14,286 nucleotides of DNA from an uncultured Oscillospiraceae bacterium (GTDB lineage: Bacteria; Bacillota; Clostridia; Oscillospirales; Oscillospiraceae). A program made the translations under genes and the position numbers. Of the stretch, positions 5,936 through 14,286 are shown one piece after another. The stretch lies in the NCBI GenBank assembly GCA_900758315.1, contig CAAERF010000230.1, positions 1-14,286 on the forward strand, read 5' to 3'. Position 1 is the stretch's first letter. Each line of letters opens with the position of its first letter. Under the pieces are notes generated by a model. That model was not told where the DNA came from and did no database searches. It saw nothing but the letters and a program-made list of their open reading frames with translations.

Positions 5936-6328
5936 CCTTTGTACCACGGGAAACACCCGGCAAAACCGCCGCGTAAGACGCGGAGCAAAAACTGGCAGTA
6001 CCTCGTGCTTTCTCACAACCTTGTGTCGTGGAAAACACCCGGCAAAACCGTTACGCAAGACGCAGAGCAAAAACTGGCAGTGCCTCGCGCTTTCTCACAG
6101 CTTTGTGTCGCGGGAAACACCCGGCAAAACCATTACGCAAGACGCGGAGCAAAAACTGTCAGCACCTCGCGCTTTCTCACAGCCTTGTGTCGCGGAAAAC
6201 ACCCGGCAAAACCGCCACGTAAGACGTGGAGCAAAAACTGGCAGTGCCTCGCGCTTTCCCACAGCCTTGTGTCGCGGGAAACACCCAGCACAACCGCCAC
6301 GTAAGACGTGGAGTGGAAATTAGCAGTT
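5936..6328. repeat. Tandem array of 82-bp repeats, about 4.6 copies plus a 5' remnant
   Basis: Units begin at 5948, 6030, 6112, 6194 and 6276, exactly 82 bp apart each time, with the fifth unit fading out near 6328. A short degraded piece of a unit end precedes the first (about 5936-5947). Each unit holds GGGAAACACCCGGCAAAACC, then a short inverted repeat around TAAGA/CAAGA, GAGCAAAAACTGGCAGT, and a CTCGCG...CACA...TGTG...CGCGGG stem. The period is not a multiple of 3, so open frames across it encode different peptides per copy and are not taken as genes. The array lies after folC and before a terminator, so it is probably in the folC 3' untranslated region. Identity unknown. Confidence 0.9.
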
Positions 6329-6329
6329 G

Positions 6330-6364
6330 AAATCCCTGTCTGATATTCAGGCAGGGATTTTTTT
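6330..6364 (+). terminator. Terminator of the folT-folC transcript, after the repeat array
   Basis: AATCCCTGTCTG (6331-6342) can pair with the CAGGCAGGGATT arm (6348-6359), with one mismatch or wobble and a 5-nt loop, followed by a U run to 6364. It separates the folate unit from the hrcA promoter 50 bp on. Confidence 0.85.
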
Positions 6365-6413
6365 CATGGTATGATTTCGTTGAAATTCACAGACAGTTTA
6401 CAAGTAGAACCTA

Positions 6414-6442
6414 TTGACAACAGAGGCATCAGGTGCTATATT
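6414..6442 (+). promoter_or_regulatory. Sigma-A promoter of the heat-shock operon
   Basis: -35 TTGACA (6414-6419), 17-bp spacer, -10 TATATT (6437-6442) with TGC directly before it. The expected start near 6449 falls inside the CIRCE operator. Confidence 0.9.
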
Positions 6443-6446
6443 AACT

Positions 6447-6473
6447 TTAGCACTCAGAGAGAGCGAGTGCCAA
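6447..6473 (+). promoter_or_regulatory. CIRCE operator (HrcA binding site)
   Basis: TTAGCACTC (6447-6455), a 9-bp spacer and GAGTGCCAA (6465-6473) match the CIRCE consensus TTAGCACTC-N9-GAGTGCTAA at 17 of 18 positions. It sits over the transcription start, so HrcA bound here would block initiation and repress its own operon. Confidence 0.95.
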
Positions 6474-6505
6474 ACCCCAGAGAGAAAGGATCAGGTGACG
6501 AAGCC

Positions 6506-7639
6506 ATGGAGATGACCGAGCGCAGAAGAAAGATTCTTCGCGCAGTGGTAGAGCATTATATTGAAACCGCCGAGCCGGTGGGTTCCAAGGTCATCGCTCA
6601 GCTGGCGCACCTGGACTGCAGCTCCGCCACCATCCGCAATGAGATGGCGACCCTGGAGAAGCTGGGCTACCTGGAGCAGCCCCACACCTCCGCCGGACGG
6701 ATTCCCTCTCCACTGGGCTACCGCTTCTACGTCAACGAGCTGATGGAAGAGCACAAGCTCTCCCTTCAGGAGACCGAGCGGATCAATCAGGCCATGCACC
6801 TGAAGATGCGGGAGCTGGACCGGGTCATTGACCAGGCGGGCAAGCTGGTGAGTCAGTTCACCAACTACCCCTCCTTCGCCCTCACCGCCGGTCGGGAGCG
6901 GGTTTTCATCACCCGGTACGACCTGCTGATGGTGAGCGAGAACAGCTTCATCGTCGTGGCCATGACCAACACCAAGGTGGTCAAAAACAAACTGATCCAC
7001 CTGCCCAGCGACATCACGGAGCCTCAGCTACAGCTCCTGAACGCCCTGCTGAACACCTCGTTCACCGGCAAGTCCCTCAGCGAGCTGACCCCCGATCTGA
7101 TGCAGGTGGCCGAAAAGGCCGCAGGCAGCTCCTACGGACTGATCTCCCTGGTGGTGTCCTTCGCCATGGAGGTGCTGGACGACCTGGAGCACAGCAGCAT
7201 CCACACCGCCGGGGTCAACCACCTGCTGGACCACCCGGAGTACCAGGATGTGGACAAGGCCCACAAGCTGCTGACCTACCTGTCTGACGATCCCAACCTG
7301 GCCCACCTGACCGAGCCTCTCATGGAGGACAGTGAGGAGGGCACCAAGGTGCTCATCGGACCGGAAAACGTGGCCGAGGAGCTCAAGGACACCAGTGTGG
7401 TCCTGGCCAGCTACGACATTGGCGACGGCATGAAGGGTGTCATCGGCGTGGTGGGCCCCACCCGGATGGATTACGCCAAGGTGACCGCAAAGCTGTCCTA
7501 TCTGGCAGACAATCTGGGAAAGCTGTTCAACAGCGTGACCGGCAACGCTCTGTCCCCACCACCCCAGCAGAAGGCCCTGGGCCCCAGTCCCGGCGGCTCG
7601 AAACACAAAGACGACGACTCCAGCGATCAAGGAGGCTGA
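6506..7639 (+). CDS. hrcA: Heat-inducible transcription repressor HrcA
   Basis: Repressor that binds CIRCE and is kept active by GroEL; it turns off chaperone genes without stress. The 377-residue protein starts with the winged-helix DNA-binding region (RRRKILRAVVEHYIETAEPV, about 6-25, and SSATIRNEMATLEKLGYL, 39-56), followed by the family motif HTSAGRIPSPLGYRFYVNEL (60-79) and the GAF-like and dimerisation domains. The family is usually about 340-350 residues; the excess is a proline-rich then acidic tail (last ~30 residues, PPPQQKALGPSPGG) without counterpart in typical HrcA. The ATG at 6506 has AGGTGA 7 nt upstream. It is the first gene of hrcA-grpE-dnaK-dnaJ. The hrcA stop lies inside the grpE ribosome binding region. 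Confidence 0.96.
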   Translation: MEMTERRRKILRAVVEHYIETAEPVGSKVIAQLAHLDCSSATIRNEMATLEKLGYLEQPHTSAGRIPSPLGYRFYVNELMEEHKLSLQETERINQAMHLKMRELDRVIDQAGKLVSQFTNYPSFALTAGRERVFITRYDLLMVSENSFIVVAMTNTKVVKNKLIHLPSDITEPQLQLLNALLNTSFTGKSLSELTPDLMQVAEKAAGSSYGLISLVVSFAMEVLDDLEHSSIHTAGVNHLLDHPEYQDVDKAHKLLTYLSDDPNLAHLTEPLMEDSEEGTKVLIGPENVAEELKDTSVVLASYDIGDGMKGVIGVVGPTRMDYAKVTAKLSYLADNLGKLFNSVTGNALSPPPQQKALGPSPGGSKHKDDDSSDQGG

Positions 7640-7644
7640 CATAA

Positions 7645-8262
7645 ATGGCAAACAACGAAAGCACCAAAGAACAGGATGTTCTGAAGGAAGAACAGGATCC
7701 CACCCAACAGCCCGTCCAAGAAGAAACCTCTCCTCCGGCGGGAGATGCCGCTGAGGGAACCGCTTCCCAAACGGAAGAAGCTGCCGGTGAGCAGCAGGAC
7801 CAGACTCCGGAGGAAAAAGCCGCTTCCGCTCTTGACCGGGCCAAGAAAGCTCTGGCCGCGCAGGAGGATGCCTATCTCCGGCTGGCCGCGGAATACGATA
7901 ACTTCCGACGCCGGACCGCCAAGGAGAAATCCGAGGCCTACACCAACGCCAAGGCCGACGCGGCGCTGAAATTCCTGCCGGTGTACGACAATCTGGAGCG
8001 TGCCCTTCAGCAGGGCACTCAGGACGAGGCCTTCCTCAAGGGCGTGGAGATGACCATGACCCAGTTGCTGGAAGTGCTGGAGAGCCTGGACATCAAGCCC
8101 ATCGATGCGGTGGGAAAGCCCTTCGATCCCAACCTCCACAATGCAGTGATGCACGTCGAGGATGAAACTCTGGGCGAAAACGTGGTGGCGGCCTGTTTCC
8201 AGACCGGCTTCACCATGGGAGAAAAGGTCATCCGCTTCTCCATGGTCCAGGTGGCGAATTAA
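7645..8262 (+). CDS. grpE: Nucleotide exchange factor GrpE
   Basis: Cytosolic dimeric co-chaperone that releases ADP from DnaK and acts as a thermosensor. The 205 residues begin with a disordered acidic, Q/E/T-rich tail (about 1-55), then the long coiled-coil helix (about 58-100, including AAEYDNFRRRTAKEKSEAY), then the beta domain with the family signature region FDPNLHNAVMHVEDETLGEN (about 158-177) through GEKVIRFSMVQVAN at the C-terminus. The ATG is 5 nt after hrcA; AAGGAGG (7628-7634) inside the hrcA end is the ribosome binding site, so the two are translationally linked. dnaK follows after 90 bp. Confidence 0.97.
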   Translation: MANNESTKEQDVLKEEQDPTQQPVQEETSPPAGDAAEGTASQTEEAAGEQQDQTPEEKAASALDRAKKALAAQEDAYLRLAAEYDNFRRRTAKEKSEAYTNAKADAALKFLPVYDNLERALQQGTQDEAFLKGVEMTMTQLLEVLESLDIKPIDAVGKPFDPNLHNAVMHVEDETLGENVVAACFQTGFTMGEKVIRFSMVQVAN

Positions 8263-8352
8263 AGTTGCTCACACCAGACGCGGCTCCGCGCCGCACTGAT
8301 GGAAATAAAACCATGTTAACAATTATCTTTTATATAGCAGGAGGATTTCATT

Positions 8353-10206
<1,854 letters not shown>

Positions 10207-10240
10207 TTCCGCCTCGCTCCAATCAAACAAGCAGTTTCTC

Positions 10241-10341
10241 CGCCTGCAGGGGCCGCCCAACCGGCGGCCCATTGCGGCGTTGTACGGGCAGACGTGAATT
10301 TACTGCCCACTGCGATTGCCGGAGCGGGAGCGCTCCCGCTC
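10241..10341 (+). other. Two stem-loops in the dnaK-dnaJ spacer
   Basis: The 153-bp spacer holds GGGCCGCC/GGCGGCCC with a 5-nt loop (about 10249-10270) and a perfect 20-bp palindrome GAGCGGGAGCGCTCCCGCTC (10322-10341), which ends just before the dnaJ ribosome binding site (AAGGTGA, about 10349). Neither has a U tract, so they are not classic terminators. They may stop mRNA decay or lower dnaJ output relative to dnaK (inference). Confidence 0.6.
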
Positions 10342-10359
10342 TGTTAAGAAGGTGAATTT

Positions 10360-11493
10360 ATGGCAGACGAACAGAAAAGAGACTATTATGAGGTCCTGGG
10401 CGTAGATAAAAGTGCTTCTCCGGACCAGATTAAGAAAGCCTACCGCAAGCTGGCGAAAAAATACCACCCTGACATGAATCCCGGGGATGACGAGGCGGCC
10501 AACAAATTCAAAGAGGTCAACGAAGCCTACGAGGTCCTCTCCGACGAGACCAAGAAGGCCAAGTACGATCAGTTCGGCTTCGCCGGCGTCGATCCCAACT
10601 TCGGGGGCGGCGGCTTCGGCGGCGGTGGATTTGACTTCGGCGATATCTTCTCCTCCGTATTCGGCGGTGGCTTCGGCGGCGGATTTGGCGGCTTCGGCGG
10701 CAGAAATGATCCCCGCGCTCCGGTGCAGGGCCCCAACCTGCGGGAAATGCTGCGCCTGAAATTTGAGGAGGCGGCCTTTGGCTGCACCAAGGACATACCC
10801 ATCGAGCGTATTGAACAGTGTCAGGAGTGTCACGGCACCGGCAGCGCCGATCAGAAGCAGGACACCTGCCCGGACTGCCACGGCTCCGGCACCATCACCG
10901 CGCAGCAGCGCACTCCCTTTGGCGTCATGTCCACCCAGAAGGAGTGCCCGCGCTGTAACGGTAAGGGCTACCTGATCAAGACCCCCTGCAAGGTCTGCAA
11001 CGGCCAGGGTCTCATCCGCCGGCGCAAGACCATCTCCGTCACCGTCCCCGCCGGCATCAACGCCGGTCAGGCCATCAACCTGCACGGCCAGGGCCACGCG
11101 GGCAAGAACGGCGGTCCCAACGGCGATCTGATTGTCAGCATCTCGGTGGAGCCCCACAAGCTGTTCACCCGGGAGGAATTCGACGTCTACTACAACCATC
11201 CCATCTCCTTTGTAGAGGCGGCGCTGGGCGCAGAGCTGGAGATTCCCACCATCGACGGCAAGGTCAAGTACACCCTGCCCGCCGGCACCCAGGGTGAGAC
11301 CACCTTCCGGCTCAAGGGCAAGGGCATTCCCCGCCTGAACCGGAGCGGCCGTGGTGATCAGTACGTCACTGTCAGCATTGAGGTCCCCAAGAACCTGAAC
11401 GCTGAGGCAAAGGAGGCTCTGCGGGCCTTTGACGACGCCGTCAAGGGCAAGAGCCATAAGCACGGCCTGTTCGATAAGGGCAAGAAGAAATAA
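10360..11493 (+). CDS. dnaJ: Chaperone protein DnaJ (type I Hsp40)
   Basis: Co-chaperone that delivers clients to DnaK and stimulates its ATPase. The 377 residues show the full class I layout: J domain (1-70) with the HPD motif at 36-38, a G/F-rich linker (about 80-115, including [10 protein letters not shown]), and a zinc-binding domain with four CxxCxGxG repeats (CQECHGTG 154-161, CPDCHGSG 170-177, CPRCNGKG 196-203, CKVCNGQG 210-217). Two C-terminal substrate-binding domains follow. All zinc ligands are present. The end ([16 protein letters not shown]) is lysine-rich. The ATG at 10360 has AAGGTGA upstream. It is the last gene of the CIRCE-controlled operon; a terminator follows 50 bp on, with a small CAGGAG/CTCCTG hairpin just after the stop codon. 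Confidence 0.98.
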   Translation: MADEQKRDYYEVLGVDKSASPDQIKKAYRKLAKKYHPDMNPGDDEAANKFKEVNEAYEVLSDETKKAKYDQFGFAGVDPNFGGGGFGGGGFDFGDIFSSVFGGGFGGGFGGFGGRNDPRAPVQGPNLREMLRLKFEEAAFGCTKDIPIERIEQCQECHGTGSADQKQDTCPDCHGSGTITAQQRTPFGVMSTQKECPRCNGKGYLIKTPCKVCNGQGLIRRRKTISVTVPAGINAGQAINLHGQGHAGKNGGPNGDLIVSISVEPHKLFTREEFDVYYNHPISFVEAALGAELEIPTIDGKVKYTLPAGTQGETTFRLKGKGIPRLNRSGRGDQYVTVSIEVPKNLNAEAKEALRAFDDAVKGKSHKHGLFDKGKKK

Positions 11494-11539
11494 TCAGGAG
11501 GTATCTCCTGCACCTGCCCACGTTTCTGACAAAGCACAA

Positions 11540-11579
11540 GAAGGAACCTTTTGTATTGCAAGAGGTTCCTTCTTTTTTT
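11540..11579 (+). terminator. Terminator of the hrcA-grpE-dnaK-dnaJ operon
   Basis: GAAGGAACCT (11540-11549) pairs with AGGTTCCTTC (11563-11572) across a 13-nt loop, followed by seven T (11573-11579). Confidence 0.93.
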
Positions 11580-11615
11580 ACATGGTATGAAAACAGCCTC
11601 ACGCAGAAAGCCCAC

Positions 11616-11644
11616 TGGACAAACGGCGGGAGAGACAGTACAAT
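11616..11644 (+). promoter_or_regulatory. Promoter of the PHP phosphatase-fumA-def cluster
   Basis: -35 TGGACA (11616-11621), 17-bp spacer, -10 TACAAT (11639-11644), placed between the dnaJ terminator and the next gene. No CIRCE or other operator is visible. Confidence 0.7.
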
Positions 11645-11686
11645 AGGTATTGTCAAAATTCTGTGTTTTTTACCGGAGGTGTCCTC

Positions 11687-12520
11687 ATGTTTTACGCCGA
11701 CCAGCACATGCACTCCAGCGTCTCCTTTGACAGCCATACTGCCCGGGTGGATATGGCGGAGGCGGCAGTCAACGCGGGCCTGTCCGCCCTCTGTTTCACC
11801 GACCACTACGATGTGGTGGACGAGGACGGCCACTTCCATCCCCACTACGACTGGCATCCCGCCCGCCGTCAGCACGCGGAAGCCCAGGCCGCCTTTGGCG
11901 ACCGGATTGTTCTGGGCTATGGCGTCGAGCTGGGCAATGCCCCGGAGGACTTCGCCGCGGCAGAGGCCGTGATCCAGGAGCCCGGTCTGGACCTGGTCAT
12001 CGCCTCCATTCACAACAGCTCCGCGGCGCTGGACCACATTGACTACTACTGCGCCAACTACGACTCGCCGGACCTGTGCTATCAACATTTAGAGGACTAC
12101 TTTCAGTCCCTGCTCCAGCTGGCCCAGTGGGGAAAGTTTGACGTGCTGGGCCACATCCCCTATCCCCTGCGCTACATGCGGGACCGGGACCATCAGCACG
12201 TGAATCTGGACCGCTATCAGGACATCATCCATGAGATTCTTCGCTGTACCGCCCAGGCCGGCCGGGGCATTGAGGTCAACACCTGCCTCTATCACCCGCG
12301 CTCCGCCGCCGACTACGCCGGGATCCTCACCACCTTCCACGAGCTGGGCGGCGAGATCGTCACCGTAGGCGCCGACGCCCACAATCCCGGCAACGTGGGC
12401 CACGCCATCTCCGACGGCTACCAGCTGCTGCGGGAGTGCGGATTCCGCTACGTGGCCCACTTTGTCAAGCGCACCCCTCAATTCATCTCTCTTTCCAAGG
12501 AGGTTTCCTTCCATGCGTGA
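11687..12520 (+). CDS. HisJ-family PHP-domain phosphatase (histidinol-phosphatase-like)
   Basis: Metal-dependent phosphoesterase of the PHP superfamily. Characterised HisJ/HisK members hydrolyse L-histidinol phosphate, the penultimate histidine biosynthesis step. The 277 residues contain the metal-binding motifs in order: DQHMHS (5-10), CFTDHYD (36-42), VELG (80-83, with the metal-binding Glu), IASIHN (105-110), DVLGHIPYP, GIEVNT and GADAHNP near the C-terminus. The ATG at 11687 has GGAGGT 6 nt upstream. It overlaps the next gene by 8 nt. No other his gene is in the window, so the true substrate could be a different phosphate ester; family membership is firm and the exact reaction is not. Confidence 0.87.
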   Translation: MFYADQHMHSSVSFDSHTARVDMAEAAVNAGLSALCFTDHYDVVDEDGHFHPHYDWHPARRQHAEAQAAFGDRIVLGYGVELGNAPEDFAAAEAVIQEPGLDLVIASIHNSSAALDHIDYYCANYDSPDLCYQHLEDYFQSLLQLAQWGKFDVLGHIPYPLRYMRDRDHQHVNLDRYQDIIHEILRCTAQAGRGIEVNTCLYHPRSAADYAGILTTFHELGGEIVTVGADAHNPGNVGHAISDGYQLLRECGFRYVAHFVKRTPQFISLSKEVSFHA

Positions 12521-13355
12521 GCTCTCCTGCAACGATATTACCGCTCTGGTCCGGGACCTGTGCATCCAGGCCAACTGCAATCTCCCCTCCGACGTGCGCT
12601 GTGCCCTCTGCGCCGCCCGGGAACGGGAGGAGTCCCCGGTGGGCCAGTCCATCCTGGGCGACCTGGTGGAAAACTACACCTTCGCCGATGAAAAACAACT
12701 GCCCATCTGCCAGGACACCGGTATGGCGGTGGTCTTTCTCGACCTGGGCCAGGAGTGCCATATTATAGGCGGCTCTCTGGAGGACGCGGTCAACGCCGGA
12801 GTGGCCGCCGGCTACACGGAAGGGTTTTTGCGCAAATCCATCGTGGGCGATCCTCTGCGCCGGGTGAACACCGAGGACAACACGCCTGCCGTGCTCCATC
12901 TGCGCCTGGTCCCTGGAGACCGGCTGGACATCACCGTGGCTCCCAAAGGCGCCGGCAGTGAGAATATGACCCGTCTGCACATGCTGAAACCCTCGGTCTC
13001 CCAGTCGGACGTAGAGGACGTCATCGTCCAGGCGGTCTCCGACGCCGGCTCCAACCCCTGTCCGCCGGTGGTGGTGGGCGTGGGCCTGGGCGGCAACGCG
13101 GAACAGTGCGCCCTGCTGGCCAAGCGGGCCCTGCTGCGTCCTCTGGATCAGCACAATCCCGATCCCTTCTACGCCGATATGGAGGCCCGGCTTCTGGAGC
13201 GGATCAACCGGCTGGGCATCGGCCCTCAGGGTCTGGGCGGTACCGTCACCGCACTGGCGGTCTCCATCCTTCCCGCCGCCACCCACATCGCACAGCTGCC
13301 GGTGTGCGTCAACCTGTGCTGTCACGTGTGCCGGCACGCCCACGGTACCCTGTAA
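12513..13355 (+). CDS. fumA: Class I fumarate hydratase, alpha (N-terminal) subunit
   Basis: Iron-sulfur hydro-lyase subunit; with its beta subunit it interconverts fumarate and malate (close relatives act on tartrate). The 280 residues match the alpha half: QLPICQDTGMAVVF (62-75), the SNPCPPVVVGVGLGGNAEQC region (180-199) and GLGGTVTALAVSILPAATHI (240-259), ending LCCHVCRHAHGTL. The probable [4Fe-4S] ligands are C66, C183 and C270. The ATG at 12513 has AAGGAGG upstream, within the 3' end of the phosphatase gene; the ATG further upstream in frame adds a non-conserved piece. The next gene is a deformylase, 4 nt on, rather than the beta subunit that usually follows. The partner is not in the window. 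L-tartrate dehydratase alpha is a possible alternative. Confidence 0.88.
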   Translation: MRELSCNDITALVRDLCIQANCNLPSDVRCALCAAREREESPVGQSILGDLVENYTFADEKQLPICQDTGMAVVFLDLGQECHIIGGSLEDAVNAGVAAGYTEGFLRKSIVGDPLRRVNTEDNTPAVLHLRLVPGDRLDITVAPKGAGSENMTRLHMLKPSVSQSDVEDVIVQAVSDAGSNPCPPVVVGVGLGGNAEQCALLAKRALLRPLDQHNPDPFYADMEARLLERINRLGIGPQGLGGTVTALAVSILPAATHIAQLPVCVNLCCHVCRHAHGTL

Positions 13356-13359
13356 CGCC

Positions 13360-13839
13360 ATGGTCAGAGAGATTCTCCTGCTGGGCAACGAGGCCCTCTA
13401 TCAGATCAGCGCGCCGGTGACAGACTGCGAGGACGTCAGCGCCGTGATCGCCGACCTCCACGACACCCTGATGGACTTCCGCCAGACCCACGGCTTCGGC
13501 CGAGCCATCGCCGCGCCTCAGATCGGCGTACACAAGCGCATCATCTACCTGTATCTGGACAAGCCCACCGTGTTTATCAACCCTACCCTGGAATTTCTGG
13601 ACGGCGAGACCATGGAGGTGCTGGACGACTGCATGTCCTTCCCCGGCCTCTGGGTCAAGGTGCGCCGGTACAGACGGTGCCGAATCCGCTATCTGGATGC
13701 GCTGCGGCAGCCTCAGACACTACTGCTGGAAGGGGATTTGTCCGAGCTGCTCCAGCACGAGTACGATCACCTGGACGGGATCCTGTCCACCATGCGGGCC
13801 GTAGACGGAAGGTCCTTTGTACTGACCTCCCGTTCTTGA
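13360..13839 (+). CDS. def: Peptide deformylase-family protein with an atypical motif II
   Basis: Metal hydrolase family that removes the formyl group from the N-terminal Met of new proteins. The 159 residues retain the three blocks in changed form: GRAIAAPQIG (47-56, for GxGLAApQxG), DDCMSFPG (89-96, for EGCLSxPG) and QHEYDHLDG (132-140, intact HExxH). The metal ligands C91, H133 and H137 and the catalytic E134 are all present, so activity is possible. Changes beside the cysteine (EG to DD, L to M) and the alanine in motif I mark it as a divergent paralogue; a standard Def probably exists elsewhere in the genome (inference). The ATG is 4 nt after fumA with no visible Shine-Dalgarno, so translation is probably coupled to fumA. 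The yjdF promoter overlaps its stop codon. Confidence 0.85.
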   Translation: MVREILLLGNEALYQISAPVTDCEDVSAVIADLHDTLMDFRQTHGFGRAIAAPQIGVHKRIIYLYLDKPTVFINPTLEFLDGETMEVLDDCMSFPGLWVKVRRYRRCRIRYLDALRQPQTLLLEGDLSELLQHEYDHLDGILSTMRAVDGRSFVLTSRS

Positions 13840-13864
13840 CAGGGCCGCCGGAATCCATTACGAT
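13836..13864 (+). promoter_or_regulatory. Promoter of the yjdF leader, overlapping the end of def
   Basis: -35 TTGACA (13836-13841) overlaps the def stop codon (TGA 13837-13839). A 17-bp spacer and -10 TACGAT (13859-13864) follow. The predicted start near 13871 lies right at the beginning of the structured leader. Confidence 0.72.
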
Positions 13865-13871
13865 GAAACTG

Positions 13872-14080
13872 CGAAGATAAAAACACGTCCCGGTTGGTAG
13901 TCCGGGAGTATTCCAATTTCTGAACGGAGCCTGGCCCCATTTGGGCCAGGCATCGCCGAGAGTCCGGCGCACAAGCGTTTTGCCATAAGGCAAAACCTTG
14001 CCTTTGAGGCGATTTACTCGGCTCAAAGGAGTGCAGTCAAACAGGGCTCCCAAAAAATCGCAGATTTTTTGGGATATCAG
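13872..14080 (+). ncRNA. Candidate yjdF-motif riboswitch (azaaromatic-sensing class)
   Basis: About 200 nt of structured leader lie between a good promoter and yjdF. Visible stems: CCCGG/CCGGG (about 13889-13906), GCCTGGCCC/GGGCCAGGC (9 bp, 13929-13951), GTTTTGCC/GGCAAAAC (perfect, 4-nt loop, 13976-13995) enclosed by GCCGAG/CTCGGC (13954/14018), and CCCAAAAAATC/GATTTTTTGGG with a 3-nt loop (14048-14072). The yjdF RNA motif is known upstream of DUF2992 genes in Bacillota and reported to bind azaaromatic compounds. The call rests on position, promoter and structure; I did not match a base-by-base consensus. Confidence 0.65.
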
Positions 14081-14139
14081 TAACCTGCCTCCTTGGTTGT
14101 CCCTTCTTTGCGTATCCCAGCATTTAAGGAGGAATTGCC

Positions 14140-14286
14140 ATGGACGAATCCCGTGCGTCGCTGACCGTGTACTTTGAGGCGCCCTTCTGGGTAGGCCTGT
14201 ACCAGCGGGAGTGGAACGGACAGTGTCAGGTCTGCAAGATCACCTTCGGCGCCGAGCCCAAGGACTATGAGGTGTACCAGTTTCTG
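14140..14286 (+). CDS. yjdF: YjdF-family protein (DUF2992), N-terminal part (runs off window)
   Basis: Function unproven; the family is known mostly because its genes often follow the yjdF riboswitch, which led to the suggestion that it helps cope with toxic azaaromatics. The first 49 residues show the family start: SLTVYFEAPFWVGLYQR (7-23) followed by the CKITFGAEPKDYEVYQFL block (32-49), with the ITFGAEPKD...YQF pattern typical of the family. The ATG at 14140 has AAGGAGG 7 nt upstream. The leader before it and its own promoter, placed at the end of def, indicate separate regulation from the upstream cluster. Confidence 0.88.
   Translation, partial: MDESRASLTVYFEAPFWVGLYQREWNGQCQVCKITFGAEPKDYEVYQFL

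Noticed and set aside
5924..6323. Overlapping open frames through the 82-bp repeats
   Set aside because: 82 is not a multiple of 3, so each copy is read in a different frame. The frames are a by-product of the missing stop codons in the repeat.
5948..6328. CRISPR array
   Set aside because: The 82-bp units are similar along most of their length, with no alternation of short fixed repeats and unrelated spacers, and no cas gene is in the window.
8263..8352. A second CIRCE or promoter before dnaK
   Set aside because: The 90-bp spacer has no CIRCE half-sites and no -35/-10 pair at normal spacing.
10300..11463. Long open frame opposite dnaJ
   Set aside because: Shadow of dnaJ; no ribosome binding site and a composition typical of antisense frames.

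Overview
The window looks like a chromosomal segment of a GC-rich, spore-forming Clostridia member (Bacillota). Family-level assignment to Oscillospiraceae, of the Flavonifractor/Lawsonibacter/Intestinimonas type, is an inference from protein character, a yaaL-bofA pair, an HrcA/CIRCE heat-shock operon and an ECF-type folate transporter. No rRNA or tRNA gene was recognised, so taxonomy cannot be fixed from this sequence alone.

Layout. Positions 1-1125 (minus strand) hold a plasmid/ICE-type partition pair: the N-terminal part of parB, and parA broken by one in-frame TAA. Upstream of parA (about 1170-1500) there is no gene. This stretch has two successive minus-strand intrinsic terminators and an iteron-like array (TTAACCCAT and TCAAACCAT families), and it ends at the terminator of rplM-rpsI. 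It looks like one end of an integrated or decaying mobile element beside rpsI. Positions 1560-2540 (minus) hold the rplM-rpsI operon with its promoter and a leader hairpin. Positions 2638-3150 (minus) hold yaaL (DUF2508) and bofA, the inhibitor of pro-sigma-K processing. Positions 3151-3750 have no gene but carry a dense run of strong stem-loops.

From 3751 onward every gene lies on the plus strand. A promoter, a tetrahydrofolate riboswitch with a hairpin that can mask the ribosome binding site, folT and folC form a folate salvage unit: FolT imports folate and FolC polyglutamylates it. An exact 82-bp tandem repeat array (5948 to about 6328) and a terminator follow. Next is the heat-shock operon hrcA-grpE-dnaK-dnaJ, with a sigma-A promoter overlapping a near-perfect CIRCE operator, ended by a strong terminator after dnaJ. 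Another promoter drives a tight cluster of a HisJ-family PHP phosphatase, a class I fumarase alpha subunit and an atypical peptide deformylase. A promoter overlapping the deformylase stop codon then starts a structured leader of about 200 nt, interpreted as a yjdF-motif riboswitch, before yjdF (DUF2992), which runs off the window.

Most genes are ordinary housekeeping functions. The least explained material is non-coding: the 82-bp array with paired base changes in one hairpin, the iteron-like array and twin terminators upstream of the broken parA, and the stem-loop cluster at 3438-3709. None of these is shown here to be a new system; they are the places to look.
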